Shown here one piece after another: positions 17,901 to 26,593 of a stretch of 64,000 nucleotides of DNA. Below the pieces are notes generated by a model. The model saw only the letters and a program-made list of their open reading frames with translations. It was not told the origin of the DNA and searched no databases. Position 1 is the first letter of the stretch, and each line of letters starts with the position of its first letter. A program made the position numbers and the translations under genes. Source of the DNA: Candidatus Poribacteria bacterium (lineage in GTDB: Bacteria > Poribacteria > WGA-4E > WGA-3G); assembly GCA_022821965.1 (NCBI GenBank), contig JAJECN010000020.1, positions 216,366-280,365 of the forward strand, given 5' to 3'.

Positions 17901-20104
17901 ATCTCGAAATTTTTGATGTTATCTTCAACCAGCAGACGCGGAATGTCGGTGCCATCGTTGCCCAAGCCAAAACTCAGTTTCTTATTAACGCCCCCGAATT
18001 TCTTGATCTTGCTGAAGTTTTCACTCTTTTTGGGGACCCAGCAACAAATTTGAGAATACCACGCGACGAGATACAGGTCACAGCGGACATGCGTCCGTTT
18101 CCAGGAAGAAACGCATCTCAAGGAGATACGCTGCTCTCTGTTTCTGCGACGTTGCCTGATCGTCTCTCCGATGCGAACATCCAAATTACCCTTGTTCCCA
18201 CAACCGAAACCGCAGTCGCCAACAATATAATCCTCGAGCAGGAACCCGTTACCATCGTTAACGGGCAGATCAACACACAAATACGGGTTCCATCTGATCC
18301 CGAATTCGATGTTGGTACCGTCCAGGTCTACGCATGGAATGCAGACGAAGATGCTATCGGACACGCAACCTACGATATCCTATCTCGATACGTTAAGAAC
18401 GTCCGCCTTGTTCCCTTTCCCGTTCCATTAAATCAACCCGCATACCTCTACGCAGAAGTCGTTGACAAAAATGCGATTGATGAAATGACCCTGTTTTGGT
18501 ACGATTGGATCGCGGGAGACAACAAGTTTTTCACTATTCCGGTGGTGCCACATACTGGCACTACCTATAGGAGCGAACGCCCCATTCCCGGGTATCCGGA
18601 TGCGCAACCTATTGATTATTACTTAGAGGTTAAAGTCAAAACTGGGCGGACGTTCCAAACAGAGACGTTCGCTTACGATGTAGGAAATGTTGAAATTGAA
18701 ATCGATCTCGCGCTTCTGAGTCAAACCTTTACATGGGACACCACACCGCCCTTTACACTCTCAGCACAAATCCGAAACATAGAAACCCAACCAGTGCGAA
18801 ACGTACCGGTCCAGTTCTTTGTAAAAGCGGTGAACGGCGAGACAGATACCGCCAGTGTAAACACTACGACGACACCTATACTCGAACAACTGAAGGACGC
18901 GACACCCATCGGAAATCTGCAAATAATTCCTGAAATTCTCCCGGGTAGCCAAGTTGTTGTAAGCGTTCCGTGGCAACCACCACCCGGAGACTATCTGGTC
19001 ACAGTCTACGTAGACCCGCCATCCGCCGAACTACCGAAGGGGAGTATCATCGAAAGACGCGAAAGGAATAACTGGGCATCGAAACGGTTTTCGGGCAACC
19101 GCATTATCCTGACACCTGAAACCCTCAACCAACCCATTCAGAGTCCAGATGGCATCTTCCAAGTCACAATTCCACCCGGTAGTATTCAAACCAGCACTGT
19201 TCTGACTTACACCGAAGAAGCCCTTACTATCACAAATCAACCCGACATTGCGATGGCAATCCCTACATCGGCTGTCGCCTACCAACTCGGGTTCACAGGA
19301 CAAACCGAATTGACAGCAAACGCGACCTTCCGAAAAGAAGGGAGCAACGATGCCTACATTTATCGGCGTGATGAAGATAACGGAAACTGGATTCGGGTTG
19401 GTGGAGAAACCGTGAGTGAAAAAACTGTCTCCGCGGCGGTTAAACTGCCCGGAACATTCGCGTTGCTTTCACACAGCGATCCAAGCCCACCTGCCGTTGA
19501 ACTAACGTTTGAACATCAAGGCTTCGTTGACGGCGATTATGTCTCCGATACGCCAACCATCTCAGCACGGATTGAGGATGCAAACGGCATTGACTCGCGC
19601 GTGGAAAGCATAGTACTCACCAAAAACGGCGAGAGCGTACCGCAAGATGAATATGTGATTGCCGTATCGCCTACCAACAACAATCTACTTTTAATAACCT
19701 ATACCCCTGTCTTAGACCCTGGTGAATACCGCATCCGATTGCAGGCACAAGACGCGAACGGGAATGTATCAGACGCGGAGCGCAATGCGACCGTCGCCGG
19801 TGAATTTGAAATTACGAACATCGCCAACTTCCCAAATCCATTTGTACCGAGAAGCGGCACCCATTTCGCCTATTACCTCACAGAGAGTGCCGATGAGGTC
19901 AGCCTAAAAATCTATACCATAACGGGTCGTCGCATCATCGCTATTGACACACTTGATGCATCCGTCTCTTACAACGAATTCCACTACGACGGCCGCGATG
20001 CCGACGGTGAACCATTGGCAAACGGGGTCTATCTCTACAAATTCACCGCTCGTAAAGGGGATATCCGCAAACAGAAGGTCGGAAAAATCGCCGTACGGAA
20101 GTAG
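14951..20104 (+). CDS. Large secreted C25 (gingipain-like) cysteine protease with FlgD-like sorting tail
   Basis: 1717 residues. An N-terminal hydrophobic export signal (about 12-30) precedes a pro/Ig-like region with 'VTESGMYRITAQDLAAAG' (typical of these precursors). The peptidase C25 domain lies at about 680-1050, with the catalytic dyad H906 (YIGHGG) and C941 (SMTCYTG). Several beta-sandwich domains follow. The last about 90 residues form a FlgD-Ig-like, type IX-style tail: 'NFPNPFVPRSG', 'VSLKIYTITGRR', 'NGVYLYKFTARKG'. It is likely exported and retained at or released from the cell surface to degrade proteins. No secretion-system genes are in the window. ATG 14951 follows a repeat without Shine-Dalgarno. 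Confidence 0.88.
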   Translation: MQTRLTKTCTRLPILFITLFLYAEVGNLPIMLPIDSNNVAVAAPISSKQRPRAATRNKAKTQREVELVRSTSQGVTMQLVIPKSDFSFDNKPEFFSSTETGTDTQLGRDAQIPDFESPTISFPGCRFTTELGMLRLPIQSTLIGVPPDIQFQLRIVEKDFSTHKAEDLMSPPNFSSQSDTTRKKDSFFPENLVEIREAAWIRENRVLPIQFNPVQYNPVRREVRLYHRLVVEVRFSSTVTRGQSTVLSTIPRGLHTESTVYDAIFDDMLINPQSADRWRSPIQRAPAAPSIPSTGPRYKISVTESGMYRITAQDLAAAGANLETITPTTLTLTNKGKQVPIFVRGENDQRFGPTDEIIFYGERQRGETSYIDPYSAENIYWLSWNTGRGIRMVTKTPLENADNAQLYTHFLTRAHFEKDREFRRFRSANLTENQTYTEFSQGLQQRFFTLTELPPLPNDSWFWAQLSAPASKPFSFMLPGVEATARPATVRVSLHGRSNTEHDCNVWLNDKIELGEARWDGETEYQLQNQEVFQSFLNNGRNTIRITNPTSAGAFIDILMLNWIQIDYWRNFNADTDVLPFAITPLLDETGTVNPNFAVQLKNFSTPDIEIYGIDGTRYVGLSPLADDKAPGTYKVLFQSSQIQPKAVNDPTIQYIALTRNQFRKPKISVDAPSDLRSTQNGADYIIITHHHFLQDVQPLADFRGQQGMRTKIVEVQNIYDEFNHGILNPKAIREFLSYAYHNWQPPAPTYVLLVGDTDLKNKIDFVPTMQVQVPGYGSSASDHQFVTFRGEDSFPDMLIGRMPANNRVDARIFVERAINYETAPKVGPWHKRFLMLAGSDFRFHWQTNGLISSNQLSGRYETQRIYAPHTDGELTLTSDDALTPIGRRVIDGFNDGASIVNYIGHGGGGRWASSRMLDFKDPEQNLTNISQLPFVISMTCYTGSFDGIKNSLAEELLRSENGGAIAVIGATSIGLLDGDFILNLEIFDVIFNQQTRNVGAIVAQAKTQFLINAPEFLDLAEVFTLFGDPATNLRIPRDEIQVTADMRPFPGRNASQGDTLLSVSATLPDRLSDANIQITLVPTTETAVANNIILEQEPVTIVNGQINTQIRVPSDPEFDVGTVQVYAWNADEDAIGHATYDILSRYVKNVRLVPFPVPLNQPAYLYAEVVDKNAIDEMTLFWYDWIAGDNKFFTIPVVPHTGTTYRSERPIPGYPDAQPIDYYLEVKVKTGRTFQTETFAYDVGNVEIEIDLALLSQTFTWDTTPPFTLSAQIRNIETQPVRNVPVQFFVKAVNGETDTASVNTTTTPILEQLKDATPIGNLQIIPEILPGSQVVVSVPWQPPPGDYLVTVYVDPPSAELPKGSIIERRERNNWASKRFSGNRIILTPETLNQPIQSPDGIFQVTIPPGSIQTSTVLTYTEEALTITNQPDIAMAIPTSAVAYQLGFTGQTELTANATFRKEGSNDAYIYRRDEDNGNWIRVGGETVSEKTVSAAVKLPGTFALLSHSDPSPPAVELTFEHQGFVDGDYVSDTPTISARIEDANGIDSRVESIVLTKNGESVPQDEYVIAVSPTNNNLLLITYTPVLDPGEYRIRLQAQDANGNVSDAERNATVAGEFEITNIANFPNPFVPRSGTHFAYYLTESADEVSLKIYTITGRRIIAIDTLDASVSYNEFHYDGRDADGEPLANGVYLYKFTARKGDIRKQKVGKIAVRK

Positions 20105-20399
20105 TTACCAGTCGTCAGTTGTCAGTAGTCAGTCAAAGAGGGCTTTGGATTAATCAAGTACCTCTTATAAAACCGACAGGACTCTTTCGTGTAGCATAGA
20201 CTGTGAGTCTGTGCATGTATAGGACGTAAACTAAAAATTTACGCTGTCAGCGAATGACGGAAGTCCCAAGCAAAACATTCTACCGCCGCTGGCGAGGGTG
20301 TTTTTGCTTGGGGTATTTGCTTGGGTGTTTCTGCGGATTTCCCCCCTAGTATCCTCGCCACTTTAGAATCTCCACTTAAAATTGTGGATTTTACCATAA
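20104..20399. repeat. Repeat-rich gap between convergent genes
   Basis: 20107-20138 is a TCAGTT-type unit. 20193-20235 is a TTGTAGC-family relative (GTAGCATAGACTG/AGTCTGTGC hairpin). 20284-20396 is a GCTGGCGAGG...CCTCGCCA hairpin ending in GGATTTTACCATA, the right end of the TATAGTRAAA MITE family. No gene is visible. Confidence 0.6.
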
Positions 20400-21998
20400 T
20401 TACCGATCACGGAGGAGAACTTCTGTGACCTTGTTAAATGGCTTATCAGGGAACAGATACGCAAGCTTCTGCGTATACGTCAGCGGCGTGAGTTCCAAAA
20501 CCTCACCGTCTATATCCACCCTATAACGCCGATGCACATCTGCCCCGGCATCAAGGAGTGCTTCAACAACCTCTAAGCATTCGTCAAGTGCTTCTGGTGC
20601 CTCCCTCACCCCATACCACGTCCCAATCGCCACAAGGAGCGGAGACATCTCATAAGTGTGAGAGACGGTTTCGGACGCAAGTGTGTTTGTGCCTGGTAAG
20701 AAAAGCGGGGATCTCTCACAGGTATGGGAGTCATCGTCCCCTACTTTCAGATTCTGCACGACATCGTAGCGAAACTTCGCCTTAAAGGACGCGCTCGGAT
20801 CGGCACCGTATTTGAGCAGCAGACACACCTTTTCGGGTTGATACACCTCACACGCGAAGGCAAGGGCGTTCGTCAAAACTGCAGCAGATGGTTTGGTAGT
20901 TTCAAGCAGTCGTTCCGTTACGTCCAAAGCGAAGGTTTGCGTCAACGCAGATGCTAAATCCTGCGTAATGTCTACTTCCTCCACTGTAGCGAACTCACAC
21001 AAGATGCCAAGGATAACGTCGCGTCCATAAGCCGCCGCAATTTCAATAGGACGAAATAGCATCTGATTGCCACAGACGAACTGCTGCTCTAATATCTTGG
21101 GGGCTGCCCGGACGTATTTCACAACCCTGACCTCATCGCCCATTATGATTGCGGCACCTAAATCAGGCACTGCCCCACTTTCAATCAGTAAGTGGTAGAA
21201 AGACATTCGCTGTTCAGCTTCAAAAGCGGAATGATGCCACGGTTTCACAAGTAAATCCATTGGTGCTTTGCCTTCAGTCTGCCCTTCCGTTACTAACGAA
21301 GGATCTGCATCAATCAAGGCTTTGGCAATCTCTAACCGATTGCACCCTGCGGCAATTGCGAGCAGGCTGATACCGCCTCTCCACTTCCTCGATATGTCAA
21401 AACGTTGTTTAAGCACCTCCGGGTTGTTACGGATAGAGGTCTCAACGTATTCACGGTCGTCCATGAGAACCGCAGCGACGACATTCGTTGCCGCCCCGTA
21501 TTCCCTGAAGAGGTCATAGAGGTGCCGTATCGGTCTGTACCATCGTTCTTTACCGAACTTTATCAAGCCTCTTGAAGCGAGTGCTTCGATAGGTGTTCGC
21601 CCATTCTCGTCCCTTACAGACACAAGCGAAGGATCAGCCGTTAGTAGATCTTCTACGCGTTGAATATCGGATTGCGTAAGATCAGGCGTACGGAGTATTT
21701 GGAATAGGACATCTTTGGCGGGTGCTGATGCAGTATCCCTTTCCCGATGCAGCACCTCTGCCTTCAACCGTGTCCAACTCGCAAATCCGTATTCACGGGC
21801 AATAACGAGTTGCGCGTCCTGCAAGCTGAATGTAGCACTTTGAATCTCTACATCGGTCGCATCGGAGAGTTTTGGAAAAAATGAACGAATACGCTGGAAA
21901 GTGTCAAGAGAACCTTCTTTATGTGCCTTAAGTAGCTGCTTCGCTTGGGACTTAAGGTGTTCGAGGCTTGGGGAGGCGGGCAATTGTTTCTGTTGCAT
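20400..21998 (-). CDS. Ankyrin-repeat protein
   Basis: 532 residues, starting at ATG 21998 with AGGAGA upstream. The N-terminus (1-75) is a charged helical module ('SLEHLKSQAKQLLKAHKEG' and 'QLVIAREYGFASWTRLKAEV') that commonly precedes ankyrin repeats in bacteria. From about 95 onward, degenerate ankyrin units recur: 'VRDENGRTPIEALASRGLIK', 'SLLAIAAGCNRLEIAKALID', 'KVCLLLKYGADPSASFK', 'VVEALLDAGADVHRRY'. No signal peptide, so probably cytoplasmic and protein-binding. It is monocistronic, convergent with the protease. Confidence 0.85.
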   Translation of the reverse strand: MQQKQLPASPSLEHLKSQAKQLLKAHKEGSLDTFQRIRSFFPKLSDATDVEIQSATFSLQDAQLVIAREYGFASWTRLKAEVLHRERDTASAPAKDVLFQILRTPDLTQSDIQRVEDLLTADPSLVSVRDENGRTPIEALASRGLIKFGKERWYRPIRHLYDLFREYGAATNVVAAVLMDDREYVETSIRNNPEVLKQRFDISRKWRGGISLLAIAAGCNRLEIAKALIDADPSLVTEGQTEGKAPMDLLVKPWHHSAFEAEQRMSFYHLLIESGAVPDLGAAIIMGDEVRVVKYVRAAPKILEQQFVCGNQMLFRPIEIAAAYGRDVILGILCEFATVEEVDITQDLASALTQTFALDVTERLLETTKPSAAVLTNALAFACEVYQPEKVCLLLKYGADPSASFKAKFRYDVVQNLKVGDDDSHTCERSPLFLPGTNTLASETVSHTYEMSPLLVAIGTWYGVREAPEALDECLEVVEALLDAGADVHRRYRVDIDGEVLELTPLTYTQKLAYLFPDKPFNKVTEVLLRDR

Positions 21999-22248
21999 GA
22001 GAATCTCCTCTCGTTACACCTGTCGTCCGCATATACAGGCAAAGAAAGAAGATGTTAGTTGTTCAGAAGAAACAAGGCAGGTTGGACCCTTCCCGCGGAC
22101 TGGAGGCTTCCTTGTGAACCTAAAAATAGGATACCACAAGTCTTAATGGTTTGTCAAATTAAAATAGGAAAATGAACAGGGCTATTTGGTTGTCGAGTTT
22201 GGGAACTCATTTTCAATAGTCACGCTGCTGCCGATACACTGAGAACCC

Positions 22249-22341
22249 TTGTAGCATAGACTGTTAGTCTGTGCGTATATAGGAGGCAAACTAAAAGTTT
22301 TGTGGCGTACTCGCCCAGAGGCAACGTGCATCACGCTACAA
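22249..22341. repeat. TTGTAGC...GCTACAA inverted-repeat element
   Basis: TTGTAGCATAGACTG with the internal hairpin AGACTGTTAGTCT, ending ATCACGCTACAA. 93 bases. Relatives lie at 20193, 49513 and 52173. The rest of the 21999-22574 gap shows no gene. Confidence 0.55.
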
Positions 22342-22574
22342 AGAAAAAACCAAATGGTGCTGATTTTTCAGAAGGTTTGTGTTGAAAGGTTTCTCATAGA
22401 AGTAGTATAATAGTCTATCAAAGCGTATTGAGAATAAAACGATTAGGCACATCCAACACATTGTAGGCGTAGCTCCGCGCGGCATTCTCAGTAGATATGC
22501 CAACTTAAACATTCATATCCTTCATCGTTTTAAAATTGCAGATACGCGTAAAACATACAAGGAGGAACAAAAAT

Positions 22575-22790
22575 TTGCACTACCAAAACAGAATGAACGA
22601 CCTTGACATCACCGACTGCATCAACGAAACCTGCCCCTGGTCCGGCAAGCCGGTACAAGCCGACTCGCTAACCGAGTACGACGGCCACGTCGTCGGGTTC
22701 TGCAACACGGGATGTCGAGATAAGTTTGAAACGGCGGTCCACCACTTCGAGGAGGCGAAGGCGGCGAAAGTGGGAAAGTTATCCGTTTGA
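22575..22790 (+). CDS. Small Cys-rich metal-binding (YHS/TRASH-like) protein
   Basis: 71 residues. TTG 22575 is chosen as start because AAGGAGG lies 9 bases upstream; ATG 22593 lacks one. The core 'CPWSGKPVQADSLTEYDGHV' then GFCNTGCRDKFETA has four cysteines and the Y-x-G-x-x-V-G-F-C pattern of YHS/TRASH-like metal-sensing domains. It may bind a heavy metal or act as a chaperone. The coding part from about 22620 is visibly richer in G+C than its AT-rich surroundings. It stands alone, convergent with the acetyltransferase. Confidence 0.7.
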   Translation: MHYQNRMNDLDITDCINETCPWSGKPVQADSLTEYDGHVVGFCNTGCRDKFETAVHHFEEAKAAKVGKLSV

Positions 22791-22924
22791 TTATAGACAA
22801 TTTCACGGGATCGACCATAACATCAACGATGTCTTGAAGCGATAACCGACCTCAACCGCCTCAAGGCACTCAACCTAAACGCGTCCTTGGTAACCTCGAC
22901 CACAAAACACACAAGATAGCCAAA

Positions 22925-22972
22925 ATCCGCGAAATCCGTGTCATCCGCGATAATTCGCGATTCAGACAGCTA
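22925..22972. repeat. TCCGCG-type dispersed repeat abutting the acetyltransferase stop
   Basis: Read on the minus strand it starts CTGTCTGAATCGCG directly after the TAG stop and continues with GCGGATGACACGGATTTCGC. A second full copy is at 61060-61107. Only its first bases (TTGTCTGAATC) follow the stops at 55494 and 56391. Confidence 0.55.
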
Positions 22973-23983
22973 CCCTCGCGCAAACACCAAAACATCGTAA
23001 TCCTGTCCACCATACGCAAACTGATCCTTGAACCGACCCTCACAAGTAAATCCTGCCTCTTCCAAAACCGCCGCCTTCTTCTCAGCACCGCTATCGACAT
23101 AACACTGAACCTTCACATCAGGAAACGTTACCACGGAAAGCAACGTCGGAACAGCGTCCGCAAAATTCGGATGAAAAAACAGATCTAACACCCCAGTCGT
23201 AGGTTGCCAACGCGTATCGTGACTCACAGTTGCCCAGCCGACGATTGCCCCACCCGACGAAATCAGCAACTTCGCATTATCATAGACATCCTCCGTTTCC
23301 AAGTCATGCTTAAAACTCAGAAAACCGCCTTCCATATTTGTGGGACCATAAACACCCCATTTAAGGCTCCGCAAGGTATCCCATCCGACAATACCCGACA
23401 ACGCAGTGACTTTCGGCCAATCGTGCCATTCAATGGACTTCGGCTCCGCTCCTACATCTTCTGTAGGCGCGCTTTCCAGGCGCGCAAAATAGCGTTCTTC
23501 AAAATCCGAGTTCACATGATACTTCATAAAACCGGATTCTGGAAATACGCTCTCAAATCCAAAACTATGGTAGATATAATACGGATGGCTATTGTATCCA
23601 GTGCCGAGATAAAGCGCGCGACCTTCACGCTGCCGAAAATCCTCCATCTGATACGCCATTACGCCTTTACACGCACCTTTCCTACGTTGGTTGGGGAGCG
23701 TGAAGACGTGCCCTAAAATGCCGACACCTTCATGCTCGACCGTCATGATATTGGTAATCACACGTCCGTCAAGCTTGCCGACATAGAAACGCGTCTCCAA
23801 AGCGTCAAGCCCTTCTGTAACGCACCGCTCAATATGCCATTTATAGTTGCCCGGCTTATGTCCGAGGAATTGTTTAACCTCTTCGGCGTGGCGTTCATCC
23901 GGTGCGGTAATCACACCTACTTCCATCTGTTCTTCTGTCTTGAGTACTACTTCTCCCAGTTTATCGTACATAGCCATCTCCAT
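22970..23983 (-). CDS. GNAT-family N-acetyltransferase
   Basis: 337 residues from ATG 23983; the in-frame ATG at 23971 is better spaced from GGAG and may be the real start. The GNAT fold is supported by the acetyl-CoA loop VFTLPNQRRKGACKGVM (93-109), matching R/Q-x-x-G-x-G/A, followed by 'LYLGTGYNSHPYYIYHSFGF', the usual beta4-beta5 end. A second half (about 185-335) resembles a degenerate second GNAT domain. The substrate cannot be told. The segment around 23463-23492 encodes part of a dispersed palindrome (GGCGCGC...GCGCGC) in frame. Confidence 0.8.
   Translation of the reverse strand: MEMAMYDKLGEVVLKTEEQMEVGVITAPDERHAEEVKQFLGHKPGNYKWHIERCVTEGLDALETRFYVGKLDGRVITNIMTVEHEGVGILGHVFTLPNQRRKGACKGVMAYQMEDFRQREGRALYLGTGYNSHPYYIYHSFGFESVFPESGFMKYHVNSDFEERYFARLESAPTEDVGAEPKSIEWHDWPKVTALSGIVGWDTLRSLKWGVYGPTNMEGGFLSFKHDLETEDVYDNAKLLISSGGAIVGWATVSHDTRWQPTTGVLDLFFHPNFADAVPTLLSVVTFPDVKVQCYVDSGAEKKAAVLEEAGFTCEGRFKDQFAYGGQDYDVLVFARG
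23463..23492. repeat. GTAGGCGCGC palindrome inside the acetyltransferase gene
   Basis: GTAGGCGCGCTTTCCAGGCG then CGC: the arms GCGCG pair across TTTCCAG. A related GTAGGCGCGC string lies in the ndk leader at 24102. Both indicate a dispersed element that sits in frame here. Confidence 0.45.
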
Positions 23984-24134
23984 TACGTGAGGTTTAGGAA
24001 AATAAAATTAGCAAATATCCTGAAAAATATGGTATACTTAAAATGGCTTGATGTCAAGCCTGAATGCTTGGTATTGCAAAGCCTCAATATAGGCGTGCTG
24101 TGTAGGCGCGCACAAAGGTCAAAATGGAGGGACC

Positions 24135-24599
24135 ATGGAGACAGAACAGACATTGGTTCTAATTAAACCGGACGGTGTTCAACGTGGGCTCATCGGTGAA
24201 GTCATTGCTCGCTATGAACATAAAGGACTCAAAATCGTTGGGATGAAACTACAACAGCTCCCGCGCGACACCGCAGAAACACTATACGCTATCCATCACG
24301 GAAAACCCTTTTACGATGTACTTATCGAATTCATAATCTCGGCACCTATTGTAGCTTTAGCCATTGAAGGACGGGACGCAATAGAATTAGTACGTATCCT
24401 CAATGGAGAGACCGACCCAAGAGAATCACAACCGGGAACCATCCGAGGCGATTTCTCAATCAATATAACGCACAACATCGTACACGCATCGGACTCTCCA
24501 CAGAGTGCCCAACGCGAATTAGAGATAGTGTTCACACCTGAAGAACGCTACAAGTATCACCGAATGGATGAAGCAATCCTGCATCCCTCGGTGGTGTAA
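24135..24599 (+). CDS. ndk: Nucleoside diphosphate kinase
   Basis: 154 residues, slightly longer than the usual 140-150. Typical start 'EQTLVLIKPDGVQRGLIGE' with K11, phosphate-site residues in 'GTIRGDFSINITHNIVHASD', and the phospho-acceptor H117 (N-I-V-H-A-S-D). It transfers the gamma-phosphate of ATP to NDPs by a ping-pong mechanism in the cytosol. GGAGGG precedes ATG 24135. A possible -10 (TATACT at 24033-24038) lies about 100 bases upstream; the -35 is poor. Confidence 0.97.
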   Translation: METEQTLVLIKPDGVQRGLIGEVIARYEHKGLKIVGMKLQQLPRDTAETLYAIHHGKPFYDVLIEFIISAPIVALAIEGRDAIELVRILNGETDPRESQPGTIRGDFSINITHNIVHASDSPQSAQRELEIVFTPEERYKYHRMDEAILHPSVV

Positions 24600-24660
24600 T
24601 GTATACGCATCTAACTGCGTTTTTATTTCGGACGCACAATTACTCAAAATTTTGTTCGAG

Positions 24661-24678
24661 TATTTTTGTGCAAAAATA
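24661..24678. promoter_or_regulatory. Perfect palindrome upstream of the NPCBM gene (possible operator)
   Basis: TATTTTTG-TG-CAAAAATA, 8-base arms with a 2-base centre, 10 bases before the AGGAGG ribosome site. Possible regulator site or RNA hairpin; no regulator is identified. Confidence 0.35.
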
Positions 24679-24705
24679 TGAAAAACAACAGGAGGTCAAA
24701 AATAA

Positions 24706-25482
24706 GTGAAAGTTCTTAACGTATGCGCGTTAATCATCATGCTTACCCTTGGACTCGCATTTAGTGTCCACGCCGGTAAAGCCGACTGTGAAAATATAGA
24801 TGGGAAAGGCGCGAAGCCTGTTAAAGAGGTCGGCAAAGAAGCAGACGCTGTTCAGAACGATTACGACGAGGTCGTCGAAGAAGATGACAGGAACGGTGTC
24901 ACCTACCTCTCCTTCATTGGTGGTAGCACACCCAAACCGAATAAGTGCGGACTTAACCCAAAGAACCCTGAAGCTGAATGGACGGGTTGGGGTGGTCCGC
25001 TTGATGTAGACAATGCGACGATCGGCGAAGGCGCAGGCACCCGTAATGAAATCGTCATCGGCGGTATCTATTTTGAGCGCGGTATTGGGACACATACTAT
25101 CGGCAAAGTCGTCTACGATTTAGGTGGCGGCGACTACCTCAAATTTGAAGGTTATGTTGGTATGGCAGATGAGAAAGACCCCGCAGAATGTGGTCACGGT
25201 GGTAGCGGTGATTTCACCTTTAGCGTCGATGGCAAACAGGTTTTCAAATCTGAAAAACTCTTAGGAACAGACGGCGGTAAGAATGTTGACGCTGTCAAAG
25301 TCGAGTTTGACATTTCCGCAAATGCCAAAGAACTCGAAATCATCATGGGTGACGGTGGTGATGGACTCGGTTGCGATCACTCCGCAATTGGTGATGCTAA
25401 ACTCCTCAATGCGCAAGCTCTCGCTGTTGAACCCGCTAACAAGCTCCCGACAATCTGGGGACATCTGAAAGATAGTTATTAG
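24706..25482 (+). CDS. Secreted NPCBM-domain protein
   Basis: 258 residues from GTG 24706, with CAGGAGG 10 bases upstream. A signal peptide (1-23, cleavage near VHA) and an acidic linker precede an NPCBM/NEW2-type carbohydrate-binding module: 'IVIGGIYFERGIGTHTIGKV', then 'FSVDGKQVFKSEKL' and 'AKELEIIMGDGGDGLGCDHS'. These modules bind glycans and often accompany glycosidases, but no catalytic domain is present. The C-terminus 'KLPTIWGHLKDSY' matches the end of the LamG protein at 25713 ('KLGTTWGHIK'), suggesting a common tail with a sorting or anchoring role. Confidence 0.82.
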   Translation: MKVLNVCALIIMLTLGLAFSVHAGKADCENIDGKGAKPVKEVGKEADAVQNDYDEVVEEDDRNGVTYLSFIGGSTPKPNKCGLNPKNPEAEWTGWGGPLDVDNATIGEGAGTRNEIVIGGIYFERGIGTHTIGKVVYDLGGGDYLKFEGYVGMADEKDPAECGHGGSGDFTFSVDGKQVFKSEKLLGTDGGKNVDAVKVEFDISANAKELEIIMGDGGDGLGCDHSAIGDAKLLNAQALAVEPANKLPTIWGHLKDSY

Positions 25483-25485
25483 ACA

Positions 25486-25605
25486 TTGAGAATCCTTTTA
25501 TCGTTGCGGTAGAAGGAAATTCTCAAACAACATTCTTAAACCTGATTTGGAAAAAGCATATTGTGTACAAACACAGCAGGCTTTGCTGAATCAGGTTTTC
25601 TCTTG
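25486..25605 (+). terminator. Tandem hairpins after the NPCBM gene
   Basis: The first stem TTGAGAAT...ATTCTCAA (25486-25526) has inner CCTT/AAGG pairing. The second stem AAACCTGATT (25538-25547) pairs with AATCAGGTTT (25589-25598), is followed by TTCTCTT and encloses a CAGCA/TGCTG hairpin. Terminator-like; strength not computed. Confidence 0.4.
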
Positions 25606-25631
25606 CAATTTTGTGCTATATACGCTATTAT
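25603..25631 (+). promoter_or_regulatory. Promoter for the LamG protein gene
   Basis: TTGCAA at 25603-25608 and TATTAT at 25626-25631 with 17 bases between; an overlapping TATAAT lies at 25629-25634. The start codon is at 25713 after GAAAGGA. Confidence 0.4.
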
Positions 25632-25712
25632 AATTGAACGTTAAAAAACGAATCTCAACGCCGTAGGTGCGCTTTTCACGCATGCCTATGGTAACCATTG
25701 AAAGGAAAAAAT

Positions 25713-26483
25713 ATGAAAAGGGTTCTACTAACCCTCGGCGTGGTGTGTCTCAGTTTCATTACTGTTCACGTTAGCACCGCCGAGATTGATTTTGAGACTG
25801 CAGTCGGTATCTGGCTGTTTGATGAAGGCAAAGGGGGTGTTGCTAAAGACTCATCTGGTGAGGGAAACGACGGTGAAGTCGTCAAAGCCCCATGGGTAGA
25901 TGGAAAATTTGGCAAAGCACTCGAATTTGATGGAAAAGCCGGGTGTGTCAAGACTGACCAGAAACTTCTTGAGGCACTCGAAGAATTCACTATTCTCGCA
26001 TCGATACAAAGCACGGACGATCCACCCGCTCGGACTGGACTCGTTGGACAGAACAATGCACCTGAGTTCGGCTTTATTACCACAAATGAACTTAGCCTCT
26101 GGACCCCTGCAGCCGGTCTGACGAATAATCCTTGGAAACACAAACATGGTGATGGTGAATGGCATCACGTCGGGTGTGTCGCTACAACGGAATACGTCCA
26201 TACTTATATTGATGGTGAATACGCTGAGAAAAAAGGGAAGTGGGCAAACCACGGAGCAGCTAACTTTAACGTCAATATCGGGGGTTGTGGTGTCTGAGAT
26301 GCAGGTGGAAACTTTTTCCCAGGTCTAATGGACGAAGTCATGATTTTCCACTCGGCACTGGAACAAGAAGATATTCAAGAGCTAATGGACAAAGGCTATG
26401 TAAATTATTTAGCTGTTGACCCCGAAGGTAAACTCGGTACAACCTGGGGACATATTAAAGCAACACATTATCTCAGAGAATAG
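25713..26483 (+). CDS. Secreted LamG-like protein with in-frame TGA (possible selenoprotein, CxxU)
   Basis: 256 residues if TGA 26295-26297 (residue 195) is decoded. Signal peptide 1-23, then a concanavalin/LamG fold: 'AVGIWLFDEGKGGVAKDSSG', 'GKFGKALEFDGKAG', 'DGEWHHVGCVATTEYVHTYI', then NVNIGGCGV-TGA-DAGGNFFPG, 'LMDEVMIFHSALEQEDIQEL', ending 'KLGTTWGHIK'. The frame and fold continue for 61 codons after the TGA. The context C-G-V-U is the CxxU redox pattern of many selenoproteins. A plain nonsense mutation is the alternative; it would remove the last LamG strand and the shared C-terminal tail. The post-TGA hairpin is weak (TGGAAA/TTTcCCA with loop CTT). Confidence 0.6.
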
Positions 26484-26593
26484 CCTCTCCTTTTTTTAAC
26501 GCTCGTAGACGTACTGGGTTATAGTAAATTCCGCAGTGCGTCTATGAGTAACCTTCCGGTTCATATCCGCATTCCTCACACATACCGGCACCT

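Noticed and set aside
26295..26297. Sequencing frameshift as the cause of the LamG stop
   Set aside because: The same frame continues without indels; a single in-frame TGA is the only break, so a frameshift cannot explain it. A point-mutation stop remains possible.
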